From positions 1-36,963 of the forward strand of contig CAZCZS010000008.1 in the NCBI GenBank assembly GCA_964503355.1: a DNA stretch of 36,963 nt, read 5' to 3'. The position numbers were made by a program, and so were the translations under genes. Of the stretch, positions 15,723-23,319 are shown piece by piece (positions within the stretch are counted from its first letter, which is position 1; every line of letters begins with the position of its first letter). The notes under the pieces are model-generated. The model was given only the letters and a program-made list of their open reading frames with translations. It was not told the origin of the DNA and did no database searches. Source of the DNA: Mesoaciditoga sp964503355. Its GTDB lineage: Bacteria > Thermotogota > Thermotogae > Mesoaciditogales > Mesoaciditogaceae.

Positions 15723-16616
15723 TTGCCGTCAAAGAATCTCATTCCAAAGCATGAAAGAGGATATTGGCGTGCCGTTATCGGTTTTATAACGCCCGTTGTC
15801 ATCTTTTTCAGCATCTTTCAAATATATCCATTGCTTAAAAACGTTTGGCTTTCTTTTACAAACATCAACGGAGGTTTTAGTCTTAACAGTTATCATCAGG
15901 TTCTTACAAGTCAATCTTTTTGGCAGTCAACGTGGATCACGATTTCATTTTCTCTCATATCCGTTTCCATAGAGATGTTCATAGGTTTCATCTTTGCTTT
16001 GTTGCTAAATCAAGAATTCAAAGGAAGAAAAGCTTTAAGAACCATCTTCTTGATTCCGTGGGCTTTGCCAACGGCTATAATGGCGACTGGTTGGAAGTTT
16101 TTACTTCAACATTCTTACGGTCCCATTCCATGGTTACTATATTGGACTCATCTTACAAGTGCGCCTCCATATTTTCTTTCGACGCCAAAACTCGCTTTCA
16201 TTTCGATAATAATGGCGGATGCCTGGAAAACGGTACCATTTTGCGCTCTTTTGTTGTTGGCCGGTTTACAGGCGATTCCGCAGGATCTTTACGAAGCCAT
16301 GCAAGTTGACGGGGCCGGATGGTTTTTCCAACTGAGAAAGTTAACCATTCCTCTGATGATACCGGCCATAGTGGTTACCCTTATGTTCAGATTTTTGCAG
16401 GCTTTTGGTGTGTTCGATTTGATATGGGTGCTTACCAACGGTGGACCTGGTAACGCGACGATGGCACTTTCCCCTTTCATATACCAGCAGACGTTCAACT
16501 GGCTGGACGTTAGAGCCGGCGCGGCCACTTCTGTGATGATGGCGATCTACATTTTGATGATCGTCATCGTCGTGTGGACAACAAGAAGTTACATAGGAAG
16601 AAGGTATGCACAATGA
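15723..16616 (+). CDS. Sugar ABC transporter permease (MalF-like)
   Basis: A 297-residue inner-membrane permease with six predicted membrane segments, first near residues 16-38. The conserved EAA loop that contacts the ATPase is EAMQVDGAGWFFQLRKLTIPLMIPA. The C-terminus VVWTTRSYIGRRYAQ is typical for the MalF/UgpA group. I prefer TTG at 15723, five bases after AGGGGGTG, over an in-frame GTG at 15717 that lies within the ribosome binding site. It overlaps the next permease as ATGA. Confidence 0.94.
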   Translation: MPSKNLIPKHERGYWRAVIGFITPVVIFFSIFQIYPLLKNVWLSFTNINGGFSLNSYHQVLTSQSFWQSTWITISFSLISVSIEMFIGFIFALLLNQEFKGRKALRTIFLIPWALPTAIMATGWKFLLQHSYGPIPWLLYWTHLTSAPPYFLSTPKLAFISIIMADAWKTVPFCALLLLAGLQAIPQDLYEAMQVDGAGWFFQLRKLTIPLMIPAIVVTLMFRFLQAFGVFDLIWVLTNGGPGNATMALSPFIYQQTFNWLDVRAGAATSVMMAIYILMIVIVVWTTRSYIGRRYAQ

Positions 16617-17440
16617 GATTGAAACGCTTTTTTCTTTACGTCGGTGTTGTGATAATGGCTTTTTATTGCCTTTTTCCAATTTATTTTTTGGTGTTGGATT
16701 CTTTTGAGCCCACCAGCGTTTCTTACTCTTCTCCACCCATACTTTATCCTGTGGCTTTTACCATTTCAAATTACGTTGGTGTCTTCAAAGACATAAACTT
16801 GATAACTTACATAAAGAACAGTACAATCGTTTCTTTAAGCGCGACCGCCATGGTGATATTGATCGGATCGATGGCCGCTTTTGCCGTTTCCAAAATAAAA
16901 TTCAAGGGTTCCATGCCGTTCATGAATTTTCTCCTCATTCTTGGATTTTTCCCGGCGGCTATTATGATATTTCCCCTTTACGAAATGTTTGCCAAATTTC
17001 ATCTGTTGAACAATTATCTAAGCTTGATATTGCCGTACACATCGGCAAGCATTCCATTAACAGTTTGGGTTCTTGCCACCTATTTTGAGCAAATACCGAC
17101 CGCACTTTACGAAGCCGCTAGAGTGGATGGCATGTCGAGATTTCAAGCGTTTTACAAGATAATTCTTCCGTTAGGTATTCCGGCGGTTTCAACCGTTGCC
17201 ATACTGGACTTCATCGCCTGTTGGAATGAATTCATACTTGCGTTGACGTTCATGACGAAAGAAAATATGAGAACTATCACGGTTGGAATATCCATGATAT
17301 CTGGAAGGTTCGCGTATCAATATCCGTGGGGGGAAATCATAGCTGGAGCGTTACTTGTAACCGTACCGTTGGTCATAATAATATTCATAGCGCAAGAAAA
17401 GATAATAAGCGGCCTCACGGCTGGTGCGATAAAGGGATAA
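16613..17440 (+). CDS. Sugar ABC transporter permease (MalG-like)
   Basis: A 275-residue permease with six membrane segments, partner of the preceding one. The EAA loop is EAARVDGMSRFQAFYKIILPLGIPA, and the C-terminal QEKIISGLTAGAIKG is diagnostic of the MalG/UgpE group. The ATG at 16613 overlaps the previous stop as ATGA; upstream in-frame codons run into that gene. The ATPase gene follows after 25 bases. Confidence 0.95.
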   Translation: MRLKRFFLYVGVVIMAFYCLFPIYFLVLDSFEPTSVSYSSPPILYPVAFTISNYVGVFKDINLITYIKNSTIVSLSATAMVILIGSMAAFAVSKIKFKGSMPFMNFLLILGFFPAAIMIFPLYEMFAKFHLLNNYLSLILPYTSASIPLTVWVLATYFEQIPTALYEAARVDGMSRFQAFYKIILPLGIPAVSTVAILDFIACWNEFILALTFMTKENMRTITVGISMISGRFAYQYPWGEIIAGALLVTVPLVIIIFIAQEKIISGLTAGAIKG

Positions 17441-17465
17441 AGAGAGCAGAGGAAGTGATGAGCAC

Positions 17466-18533
17466 ATGCATAGGCTGGAGTTTAAAGACGTTTACAAACG
17501 TTTTGGAGAAAAGGTGATAGCGGTTAACAACGCAAATTTCTTCGTCGATGAAGGAGAGTTCGTCACTTTACTTGGCCCTTCTGGTTGCGGAAAAACAACG
17601 ACTTTGCGTTTAATAGCCGGTTTGGAAAGAACGAGCGAAGGTGAGATACTGATAAACGATAAAGTCGTCAATGCGCTTTCACCTTCAGAAAGAGATGTGG
17701 CCATGGTTTTTCAGAGTTACGCTTTGTATCCCCATATGAACGTCTTTCAAAACATAGCCATTCCACTTCAAATAAGAAAGATGGCGAAAAAAGACATACA
17801 GATGAGAGTGGAAAGTATAGCCCAAATGCTTGGTATCACAAATCTTTTGGATAGAAAACCACGAGAGTTGAGTGGAGGACAACGCCAACGCGTGGCGATA
17901 GGAAGGGCTTTGGTGAGAGAACCAAATTTGTTTTTATTGGATGAACCACTCGCGAATTTAGACGCGATACTGAGACATAGAATGAGAGGAGAATTGAAGG
18001 CGTTGTTTCATAACGTTCATGGAACTACCATTTACGTCACCCATGATCAAGAAGAGGCGCTGGCAATGTCCGATAAGATAGTAGTCATGAACTACGGGGT
18101 GATTCAACAGATCGGCGCTCCCGAGGAGGTTTACAAAAGACCTGTGAACAAATTCGTGGCGGTTTTCGTTGGAAATCCTCAGATAAACATCATAGAAGTT
18201 GGTAACATCGCCTCTTTATCCAAACTGATCTCTTCGCAAAAGATGATGACGCTTGAAAAACTCTCTCATGAAGGAAAAGTTGAAATTGGTATAAGGCCTG
18301 AAAACATAACGCTTTCTGAAAAGGGAAATGTAAAGGGAAAAGTTTTTCTCATCGAACCGATGGGAGCCAATTTGTTAGTTTCAGTGGAAATTTCTTTGAA
18401 TTCAGAAAAGATAAGGGTAAAACTCTTCATTCCAAACACGTTCAACATCTCTGAAGGAGAGGAAGTACCCCTTTCATTCAAAGAAGAAGAGATGCTTTTC
18501 TTCCTCAACGAAAGGCGTGTTGACATAAAGTAG
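17466..18533 (+). CDS. Sugar ABC transporter ATPase (MsmX/UgpC/MalK-like)
   Basis: A 355-residue ATPase that powers the sugar importer. Walker A is GPSGCGKTT, Q-loop is FQSYALYPHM, signature LSGGQRQRVAIGRAL, Walker B LFLLDEPLANLD and H-loop VTHDQEEA. A C-terminal regulatory domain (about 235-355) with the MalK-like GIRPENITL and VEPMGANLLV-like segment (IEPMGANLLVSVE) is present. The spacing from GAGGAAG to the ATG is about 12 bases, a little long; no other in-frame start is available. Such ATPases can serve several importers. A terminator follows. Confidence 0.95.
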   Translation: MHRLEFKDVYKRFGEKVIAVNNANFFVDEGEFVTLLGPSGCGKTTTLRLIAGLERTSEGEILINDKVVNALSPSERDVAMVFQSYALYPHMNVFQNIAIPLQIRKMAKKDIQMRVESIAQMLGITNLLDRKPRELSGGQRQRVAIGRALVREPNLFLLDEPLANLDAILRHRMRGELKALFHNVHGTTIYVTHDQEEALAMSDKIVVMNYGVIQQIGAPEEVYKRPVNKFVAVFVGNPQINIIEVGNIASLSKLISSQKMMTLEKLSHEGKVEIGIRPENITLSEKGNVKGKVFLIEPMGANLLVSVEISLNSEKIRVKLFIPNTFNISEGEEVPLSFKEEEMLFFLNERRVDIK

Positions 18534-18550
18534 ATGATTTGAAAAAATAT

Positions 18551-18581
18551 ATAAACAGACCACCGCAGGTGGTCTGTTTAT
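18551..18581. terminator. Bidirectional terminator between convergent operons
   Basis: Perfect 14-bp stem (ATAAACAGACCACC at 18551-18564 and GGTGGTCTGTTTAT at 18568-18581) with a 3-base loop. The minus-strand tail is T-rich (TATATTTTTTC); the plus tail is weaker. It sits between the sugar ATPase gene and the radical SAM gene. Confidence 0.85.
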
Positions 18582-18584
18582 AAT

Positions 18585-19520
18585 TCATTTCGTTGGTTTT
18601 GCAAATAAAAAACGTTTTCCGTTGTATTCTATAACTTTGATCTGAGGATCGCTTTCGATCTCTTTCAACGTTTTATCGGTGGAAAACCCGAACTTCTTTG
18701 CAAGGGTGATGACCTGTTCTTCACGCATGGGATGCCTCTCGCAAATCTTTATTATCTCTTCGTGAAAACTGTTTGCATCGCCTATGTGAAATTCTCCTTC
18801 TTCGTAAACGTCTATAACGTAACTGTGAAGAATTTCATGAGCTTTGACGAGATTTTCTTCTTTTGGAATCTTCACCCATTTTTCAGCAGGAGGCCTAATT
18901 GGAACGTTCACGTAAACACGATCGGGTTTGATTTCTTCCAAAATATCTGCAATTCCTCTAAGCTGCTTTTCATCATCGTTGATTCCTCTTACAAGCATGA
19001 CTTCCACCCATAACTGTCCCTTCCTCATCTTGGAAAAGCGTTTTAATCCCTCTACCATCATATCGTACTCTATTTTGGGATATGGTCTGTTTATCTTCTT
19101 GAACGTTTCCTCGTCTGCGGCGTCTAAAGATGGCAAAACAACATCGGCCTCTTTTAGATCTTCTCGTACATCTTCCATGTACAAAAGAGAACCGTTCGTG
19201 ATAACGGCTGTAGGAATACCCGTTCTCGATTTCGTTTCTCTTATCAAATAGCCTAAAGATTTAAATAACGTTGGTTCTCCTTCACCAACAAACGTGACGT
19301 AATCTATTTCCTTTGGGTTATTTTTAACGGCATCTAAAATTTCGTTTAGAATGTCGGTTGGTTTGTAAAAATCTTGACGTGTGTTTGTCATGTGATCCGT
19401 TCTTCCAAGTTGACAATACACGCACGAATAGTTACACGTTTTTGATGGTATTGGACTTACTCCTAGAGACCTTCCGAGTCTTCTCGAGGGAACAGGGCCA
19501 TAGACGTGTTTGTAGTTCAT
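18585..19520 (-). CDS. Radical SAM protein, COG0731 type
   Basis: A 311-residue radical SAM enzyme of the COG0731 group (related in the SAM domain to wyosine-type enzymes), function unknown. The cluster-binding motif is CNYSCVYC with Cys29, Cys33 and Cys36; VYGPVPSRRLGRSLGVSPIP before it and YVTFVGEGEPTLF (GGE-like segment) after it are typical. A C-terminal winged-helix-like region (about 240-311) follows. I chose the ATG at 19520, which overlaps the ferredoxin stop (TGATG); in-frame TTG and GTG one and two codons earlier are possible. It is the last gene of the NifX/MinD operon, suggesting a role in making or inserting a metal cluster. Confidence 0.9.
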   Translation of the reverse strand: MNYKHVYGPVPSRRLGRSLGVSPIPSKTCNYSCVYCQLGRTDHMTNTRQDFYKPTDILNEILDAVKNNPKEIDYVTFVGEGEPTLFKSLGYLIRETKSRTGIPTAVITNGSLLYMEDVREDLKEADVVLPSLDAADEETFKKINRPYPKIEYDMMVEGLKRFSKMRKGQLWVEVMLVRGINDDEKQLRGIADILEEIKPDRVYVNVPIRPPAEKWVKIPKEENLVKAHEILHSYVIDVYEEGEFHIGDANSFHEEIIKICERHPMREEQVITLAKKFGFSTDKTLKEIESDPQIKVIEYNGKRFLFAKPTK

Positions 19521-19828
19521 CACCAATCGCCTTGTCCAAAGCCGCGACCGTATCCCATGCCGCGTCCTCGACCACGTCCCATGCCTCTACCCATGCCGCG
19601 TCCTTGTCCCATACCACCACCTGTGCCTCTAAACCCACGTAAAGATGGATTTTCGGAATTTGGACGTATGGCGTTAGTTGGACAAGCGTCCATGCATTTA
19701 CCACATCTTGTGCATATGGAGTTGTTTATTTGGGCCTTTCCATTCACCATCCTTATCGCCCCATCCACGGGGCACACATTTTGACACACGGCACATCCTT
19801 TACACAGTTCCTCTTTTACCCATGGCAT
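19520..19828 (-). CDS. 2x[4Fe-4S] ferredoxin with Gly/Arg/Met-rich tail
   Basis: A 102-residue protein. Residues 1-55 form a bacterial-type ferredoxin with Cys9, 12, 15, 19 and Cys39, 42, 45, 49, each set closed by Pro. Residues 63-102 are a low-complexity tail of Gly, Arg and Met (GRGMGRGMGRGRGRGMG), unlike ordinary ferredoxins but similar in style to the DUF5320 protein at 30192-30524. The tail could bind metal, nucleic acid or a partner. I chose ATG 19828 behind AAAGGGTG; a GTG at 19837 would overlap the previous stop as GTGA. Confidence 0.9.
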   Translation of the reverse strand: MPWVKEELCKGCAVCQNVCPVDGAIRMVNGKAQINNSICTRCGKCMDACPTNAIRPNSENPSLRGFRGTGGGMGQGRGMGRGMGRGRGRGMGYGRGFGQGDW

Positions 19829-19833
19829 ATCGA

Positions 19834-20709
19834 TCACCCTTTCAAAACTATATTTTTAACTTTGTTCCATATTTCCTTTATCTTGTTTGCCGAAGGACAA
19901 TCGTAAAAAACAACCGGTTTTGCCTGTTCCGTAGCCGTTTTCACCGTAACGTCGTAAGGTATTTTCCCTAAAACTTCCAACGAATTCTCATCGCAATATC
20001 GTTCTATTTTTGCGCTTTGCTCTTCGTTGATGTCGTATTTGTTTATCACGATTCCCATAGGTATTCTGAAATGTTCAACGGTCTTGACTATCCGTTCCAG
20101 ATCATGCAAACCACTCATCGTTGGTTCGGCAACTATGACAACGTAACTCGTGGAAGTTATGGAAGAGGTGGCTGGACATCCAATTCCCGGCGCGCCATCT
20201 ATTATTATCAAATTGATATCTTTTTCATGGGCCACGTTTACGGACTTCTTTCTCACTTCGGCTATAAGTCCACCCGTCGTTTCTTCACCAGGCTTTAAGA
20301 GAGCGTGAATCATAGGACCCCTTTCCGTTTGAGAGGAATAGTACTCTCCACTTAAGCTGTCCACGAGTTTAAGCGCACCGGTTGGACATTTCAAAACGCA
20401 AGCGTTACATCCCTCACACGCGTACTCTTTCACGGCGTATCTTTCTCCATCGAAAGAAATAGCATCGAACCTGCACGTCTGTTGGCAGATCCCACATTTG
20501 ACGCACTTTTCTTGGTCCAAAACTGCCTTTTTCGATCCGACATATTGATGCGTTTCTTCAATTTTGGGGTTCAATATTATGTGAAGGTTTGGAGCATCTA
20601 CATCACAATCGGCCATAACCCGGCCTTCCGCAAGGTAGGAAAAAGAGGCTGACAACGTTGTTTTACCAGTTCCGCCTTTTCCGCTTACGATGGCTATTTG
20701 TCTCAACAT
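19834..20709 (-). CDS. MinD-family ATPase with ferredoxin domain (second)
   Basis: A 291-residue P-loop ATPase of the COG1149 type. The deviant Walker A is KGGTGKTT near residues 11-18, followed by ADCDVDAPNLH. Two [4Fe-4S] motifs are inserted at about 62-115 (CVKCGICQQTC and CEGCNACVLKC). The second half has IIDGAPGIGCPATSSI and VIVAEPTMSGLHDLERI. Relatives such as Nbp35/Mrp/ApbC are Fe-S carriers, but this subgroup has no proven role. It overlaps the previous gene by seven bases; GAAGGT precedes the ATG. Confidence 0.93.
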   Translation of the reverse strand: MLRQIAIVSGKGGTGKTTLSASFSYLAEGRVMADCDVDAPNLHIILNPKIEETHQYVGSKKAVLDQEKCVKCGICQQTCRFDAISFDGERYAVKEYACEGCNACVLKCPTGALKLVDSLSGEYYSSQTERGPMIHALLKPGEETTGGLIAEVRKKSVNVAHEKDINLIIIDGAPGIGCPATSSITSTSYVVIVAEPTMSGLHDLERIVKTVEHFRIPMGIVINKYDINEEQSAKIERYCDENSLEVLGKIPYDVTVKTATEQAKPVVFYDCPSANKIKEIWNKVKNIVLKG

Positions 20710-21557
20710 TTTACCTTCGCCTCGATTTCGGTGTAGAGCTTGTTGAACTCCTCAACGTATTCTTCTTTATCTTTACAGAAAAGCTTTCCTTGTGAGTAGT
20801 CATGTGCTATTTCTCGATCGTATGGAATTTTCATCATGAGGGGGATGCCTTCCGTTTTCAAATATCTTTCCACTTCTTTGTACACGCCATCGTATCTGTT
20901 TACTATCACTCCCATCGGAATATTCAGTCCTTTTATGGCTTTTACCGATAAGCGAAGATCGTGCAAACCGAACGGCGTGGGTTCGGTTACCAGCAACGCA
21001 AAATCCACATTTTGCAACGTTTCAACCACAGGACAAGATGTACCGGGGGGTGAATCTATTAGCGTATCGTCCACATTTTCATTCATGTGCTTTTTCATTT
21101 GTCTTATTATCCTAACAGCTGACGGTTCACCGATGTTCAAAATTCCCTCTCCAAACGATATGCCTTCTTTTGTCACACCCCACCTTATTTTTCCAATCGA
21201 TTTTGGCTTTTCTGATATCGCGTTAACCGGGCATACCATCGAGCATACCCCACAGCCGTGACAAAGGTATTCGAACACCATTATGTGCTTGGGAGAAACA
21301 CTTATCGCCGAGAATTCGCACGCGCGCGCGCATTCTCCACAGTGAGTACAGATGTTTCTGTTGATCTTTGGGATCAATATATCCACGGATTCCTCGCTTG
21401 TGTAGTTGATATCGAAAAAGATGTGCGAATTTGGTTCCTCGGCATCCGCATCTAAAAGCTGAATTTTCTTGCCCTTTTTATGAAGTGAATAAGCTAAATT
21501 CGTGGCAACAGTGGTTTTACCCGTTCCGCCTTTGCCAGACAAAACCGCTATTTTCAT
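20703..21557 (-). CDS. MinD-family ATPase with ferredoxin domain (first)
   Basis: A 284-residue paralogue of the next gene with the same plan: Walker A KGGTGKTT near residues 9-16, DADAEEPNSHIFF, two [4Fe-4S] motifs (CTHCGECARAC and CHGCGVCSMVC) at about 70-115, then LIDSPPGTSCPVVETL and LLVTEPTPFGLHDLRL. The pair very likely forms a heterodimer, as side-by-side copies are usual in anaerobes. Its ATG overlaps the NifX-like stop as ATGA. Confidence 0.93.
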   Translation of the reverse strand: MKIAVLSGKGGTGKTTVATNLAYSLHKKGKKIQLLDADAEEPNSHIFFDINYTSEESVDILIPKINRNICTHCGECARACEFSAISVSPKHIMVFEYLCHGCGVCSMVCPVNAISEKPKSIGKIRWGVTKEGISFGEGILNIGEPSAVRIIRQMKKHMNENVDDTLIDSPPGTSCPVVETLQNVDFALLVTEPTPFGLHDLRLSVKAIKGLNIPMGVIVNRYDGVYKEVERYLKTEGIPLMMKIPYDREIAHDYSQGKLFCKDKEEYVEEFNKLYTEIEAKVKC

Positions 21558-21880
21558 ACTTTTTTCAATTCTCCATTTTCGAATTTCTTCAACGCTTCTG
21601 AAACCTTTAGCCCTCTGCCGTCATAAACGGCTATCTCTGCGCTTTTCAAAGCTTCCATGGCATTTTCTCCTGGAAGCGCGGATATCAAGACTTGAGCACC
21701 GTTATCTATGGCTATTTGAACCGCTTTTGGCCCCATACCATGTGCCATATCGTTCTCGTTTTTTATCGTCTTGAAATTCCCGTCTTGGGTATCGTAAATC
21801 AAGAAAAACGGCGCTCTCGCGAATCTATCGGCTATTGAACTTTCCAATGATGGTTCATTCGTTGCGAGCATTATCTTCAT
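21554..21880 (-). CDS. NifX/NifB-C-terminal-like (dinitrogenase FeMo-cofactor type) protein
   Basis: A 108-residue protein of the NifX/NafY/NifB C-terminal family, known in nitrogen fixers as a carrier of iron-molybdenum cofactor precursors. It has the hallmarks MKIMLATNEP, IADRFARAPFFLIYD, MAHGMGPKAVQIAIDNGAQVLI-like core and LPGENAMEAL. No nif gene is near, so its cofactor is not that of nitrogenase; small stand-alone homologues are common in thermophiles and of unknown role. I chose ATG 21880 because GGAGGTG lies eight bases upstream. It heads the five-gene operon. Confidence 0.92.
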   Translation of the reverse strand: MKIMLATNEPSLESSIADRFARAPFFLIYDTQDGNFKTIKNENDMAHGMGPKAVQIAIDNGAQVLISALPGENAMEALKSAEIAVYDGRGLKVSEALKKFENGELKKV

Positions 21881-21908
21881 TTCAAACACCTCCATTTTTA
21901 TGTATCTT

Positions 21909-21927
21909 GCATATATATGATATATGC
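21909..21927 (-). promoter_or_regulatory. AT-rich inverted repeat upstream of the NifX-like operon
   Basis: GCATATAT (21909-21916) and ATATATGC (21920-21927) form a perfect 8-bp inverted repeat 29 bases before the start codon. A weak promoter reading on the minus strand is TTGAAA (21945-21950), an 18-base spacer and CATATA inside the repeat. A similar repeat lies before the DUF5320 gene at 30148-30170, suggesting a shared operator. Confidence 0.5.
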
Positions 21928-22028
21928 TTAATTTTTCGAGTACTTTTCAAAAACATAAATAATCTAAACCTTTGTGGTAAAAATAAGGATTGAAAATGTT
22001 GAATGAGAATTCCTTTTCCTTAGGAAAG

Positions 22029-23048
22029 CTAGGAAAACATGATTGAAGCCTCCACGCGATCATCCAGTGCTCTTATCTCGAATTTCCATGCGTAAAATTC
22101 ACAAAATCTCTTAACAAAATTCAAACCTTCTCCAAATTCGATTTTCTTTTGATTCACTTTTGAAGTGTTTGATATTATTAAAGCTTTTGCATCAAGATTG
22201 AGTACAACTTTTCCACCGTTAGGAGTGTACTTGAGGGCGTTGGATAGCAAATTGAAAATGACTTGTTTGAACCTTTGCTCATCGCAAAAGAGATGAACAT
22301 CATTCAGAGAACAACTGAAATTCACATTTCTTGCCGAAAAGATGTTTTCAAAGGTTTTGCATGATTCTTCGCAAGCGGACGCCAGATTGAATTTTTCCCT
22401 TGCGTATTTAACCTCGCCACCTTCGATGTTTTTTATATCTTTCAACACTTTGGATATGTGCTCAATATTTTCTATCATATTCAATGGAAGCGCCTCGTTG
22501 TATTCGATAACGCCGTCTTTTAAAGCTTCCAATTGCATTCTTATCACACTTAAAGGCGTCATAAGTTCATGATAAACACTGGAGGTTACACTTTTGCGCA
22601 CAAAAGATCTTTCTCTCAGCCTTTCTGAAAGTTTTTCTATGCTCTTGACGAGTTTTTCGAACTCTACGGAAAAAGAGCCGTTCTTTATCTTTATCTCTTG
22701 ACCTATTGCCATCTTCTGAGTTGCCGTTGATATCTCGTCGATTATATCCGAAATTCTCTTTTGAAATGTTTCCGCCAGAACCAACGCCACCGCAAGAGAT
22801 GCGCTTACGGATAAGGCAAAATATATCATAACCCTTTCGGTTATCTCACTTTTAGCTTTTTCCAATTCTCTAACATGCTTTTTTAAAACGTATGGATGCA
22901 ACTCGTAAAACATCCTTACCGCCGGTTTTCCTCTGATAAAGCGATTGAGCTGCCATCTGAAAATTTGTCGGTATCCAACGAGCATGAACACTCCCATGAT
23001 CAAAACGGGTAATATCACGTAGATTAAAAACTTTTGCGAAAGTCTCAT
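22029..23048 (-). CDS. Sensor histidine kinase with degenerate ATP-binding box
   Basis: A 339-residue membrane kinase. Segments at about 8-25 and 74-93 enclose a short external loop of about 50 residues; a HAMP-like linker and coiled coil follow, then the phosphoacceptor H-box SSVYHELMTPLSVIR with His160, and the N-box FNLLSNALKYTPNGG (about 265-279). The G1 box, normally DxGxG, reads SNTSK (293-297); the F-box is not seen; a G2-like GEGLNFVKRF remains. It lies alone, without a response regulator in view. The start ATG has only a weak site (GTGAGAG). Signal and partner are unknown. Confidence 0.9.
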   Translation of the reverse strand: MRLSQKFLIYVILPVLIMGVFMLVGYRQIFRWQLNRFIRGKPAVRMFYELHPYVLKKHVRELEKAKSEITERVMIYFALSVSASLAVALVLAETFQKRISDIIDEISTATQKMAIGQEIKIKNGSFSVEFEKLVKSIEKLSERLRERSFVRKSVTSSVYHELMTPLSVIRMQLEALKDGVIEYNEALPLNMIENIEHISKVLKDIKNIEGGEVKYAREKFNLASACEESCKTFENIFSARNVNFSCSLNDVHLFCDEQRFKQVIFNLLSNALKYTPNGGKVVLNLDAKALIISNTSKVNQKKIEFGEGLNFVKRFCEFYAWKFEIRALDDRVEASIMFS

Positions 23049-23090
23049 TCTCTCACTTCTTTCAAATGAGTTTCTTCAAGGAAGATGAAT

Positions 23091-23119
23091 TTGAAAACTC
23101 ATTTTTTCTGTGTTAATAT
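23091..23119 (+). promoter_or_regulatory. Possible promoter for nagA
   Basis: TTGAAA (23091-23096), a 17-base spacer and TAATAT (23114-23119) with an extended -10 TGT. It would give a leader of about 190 bases before nagA. Apart from this I see no clear element in the 271-base divergent gap between the kinase and nagA. Confidence 0.4.
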
Positions 23120-23319
23120 AATATGTAAGTCAAAGTCATGGATACATCGATTACATCTAACATTATACTATGCGCTTGGTTGAAATGGTGTTGAATTCTT
23201 CGCAACGCAGATCGAAAATTAAATATCGTGAATACCACGAGTATGTTGAATTTCACATCGTCGAAGGGATTTTTAACTTGAGGAAAGGATATAAATCAAG
23301 GAAATGGTGGTGATGAGCG

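Noticed and set aside
19358..19784. Pro/Arg- and Ser/Thr-rich plus-strand frames over the ferredoxin tail
   Set aside because: They are the complement of the Gly/Arg repeat of the ferredoxin gene; repeats on one strand give long open frames on the other.
20836..21261. 141-residue plus-strand frame opposite the first MinD-type gene
   Set aside because: Shadow of a gene with clear P-loop and ferredoxin motifs; no ribosome site.
21554..21880. Evidence for nitrogen fixation from the NifX-like gene
   Set aside because: No nifH, nifD, nifK, nifE or nifN is in the window, and stand-alone NifX-like proteins are common in organisms that do not fix nitrogen.
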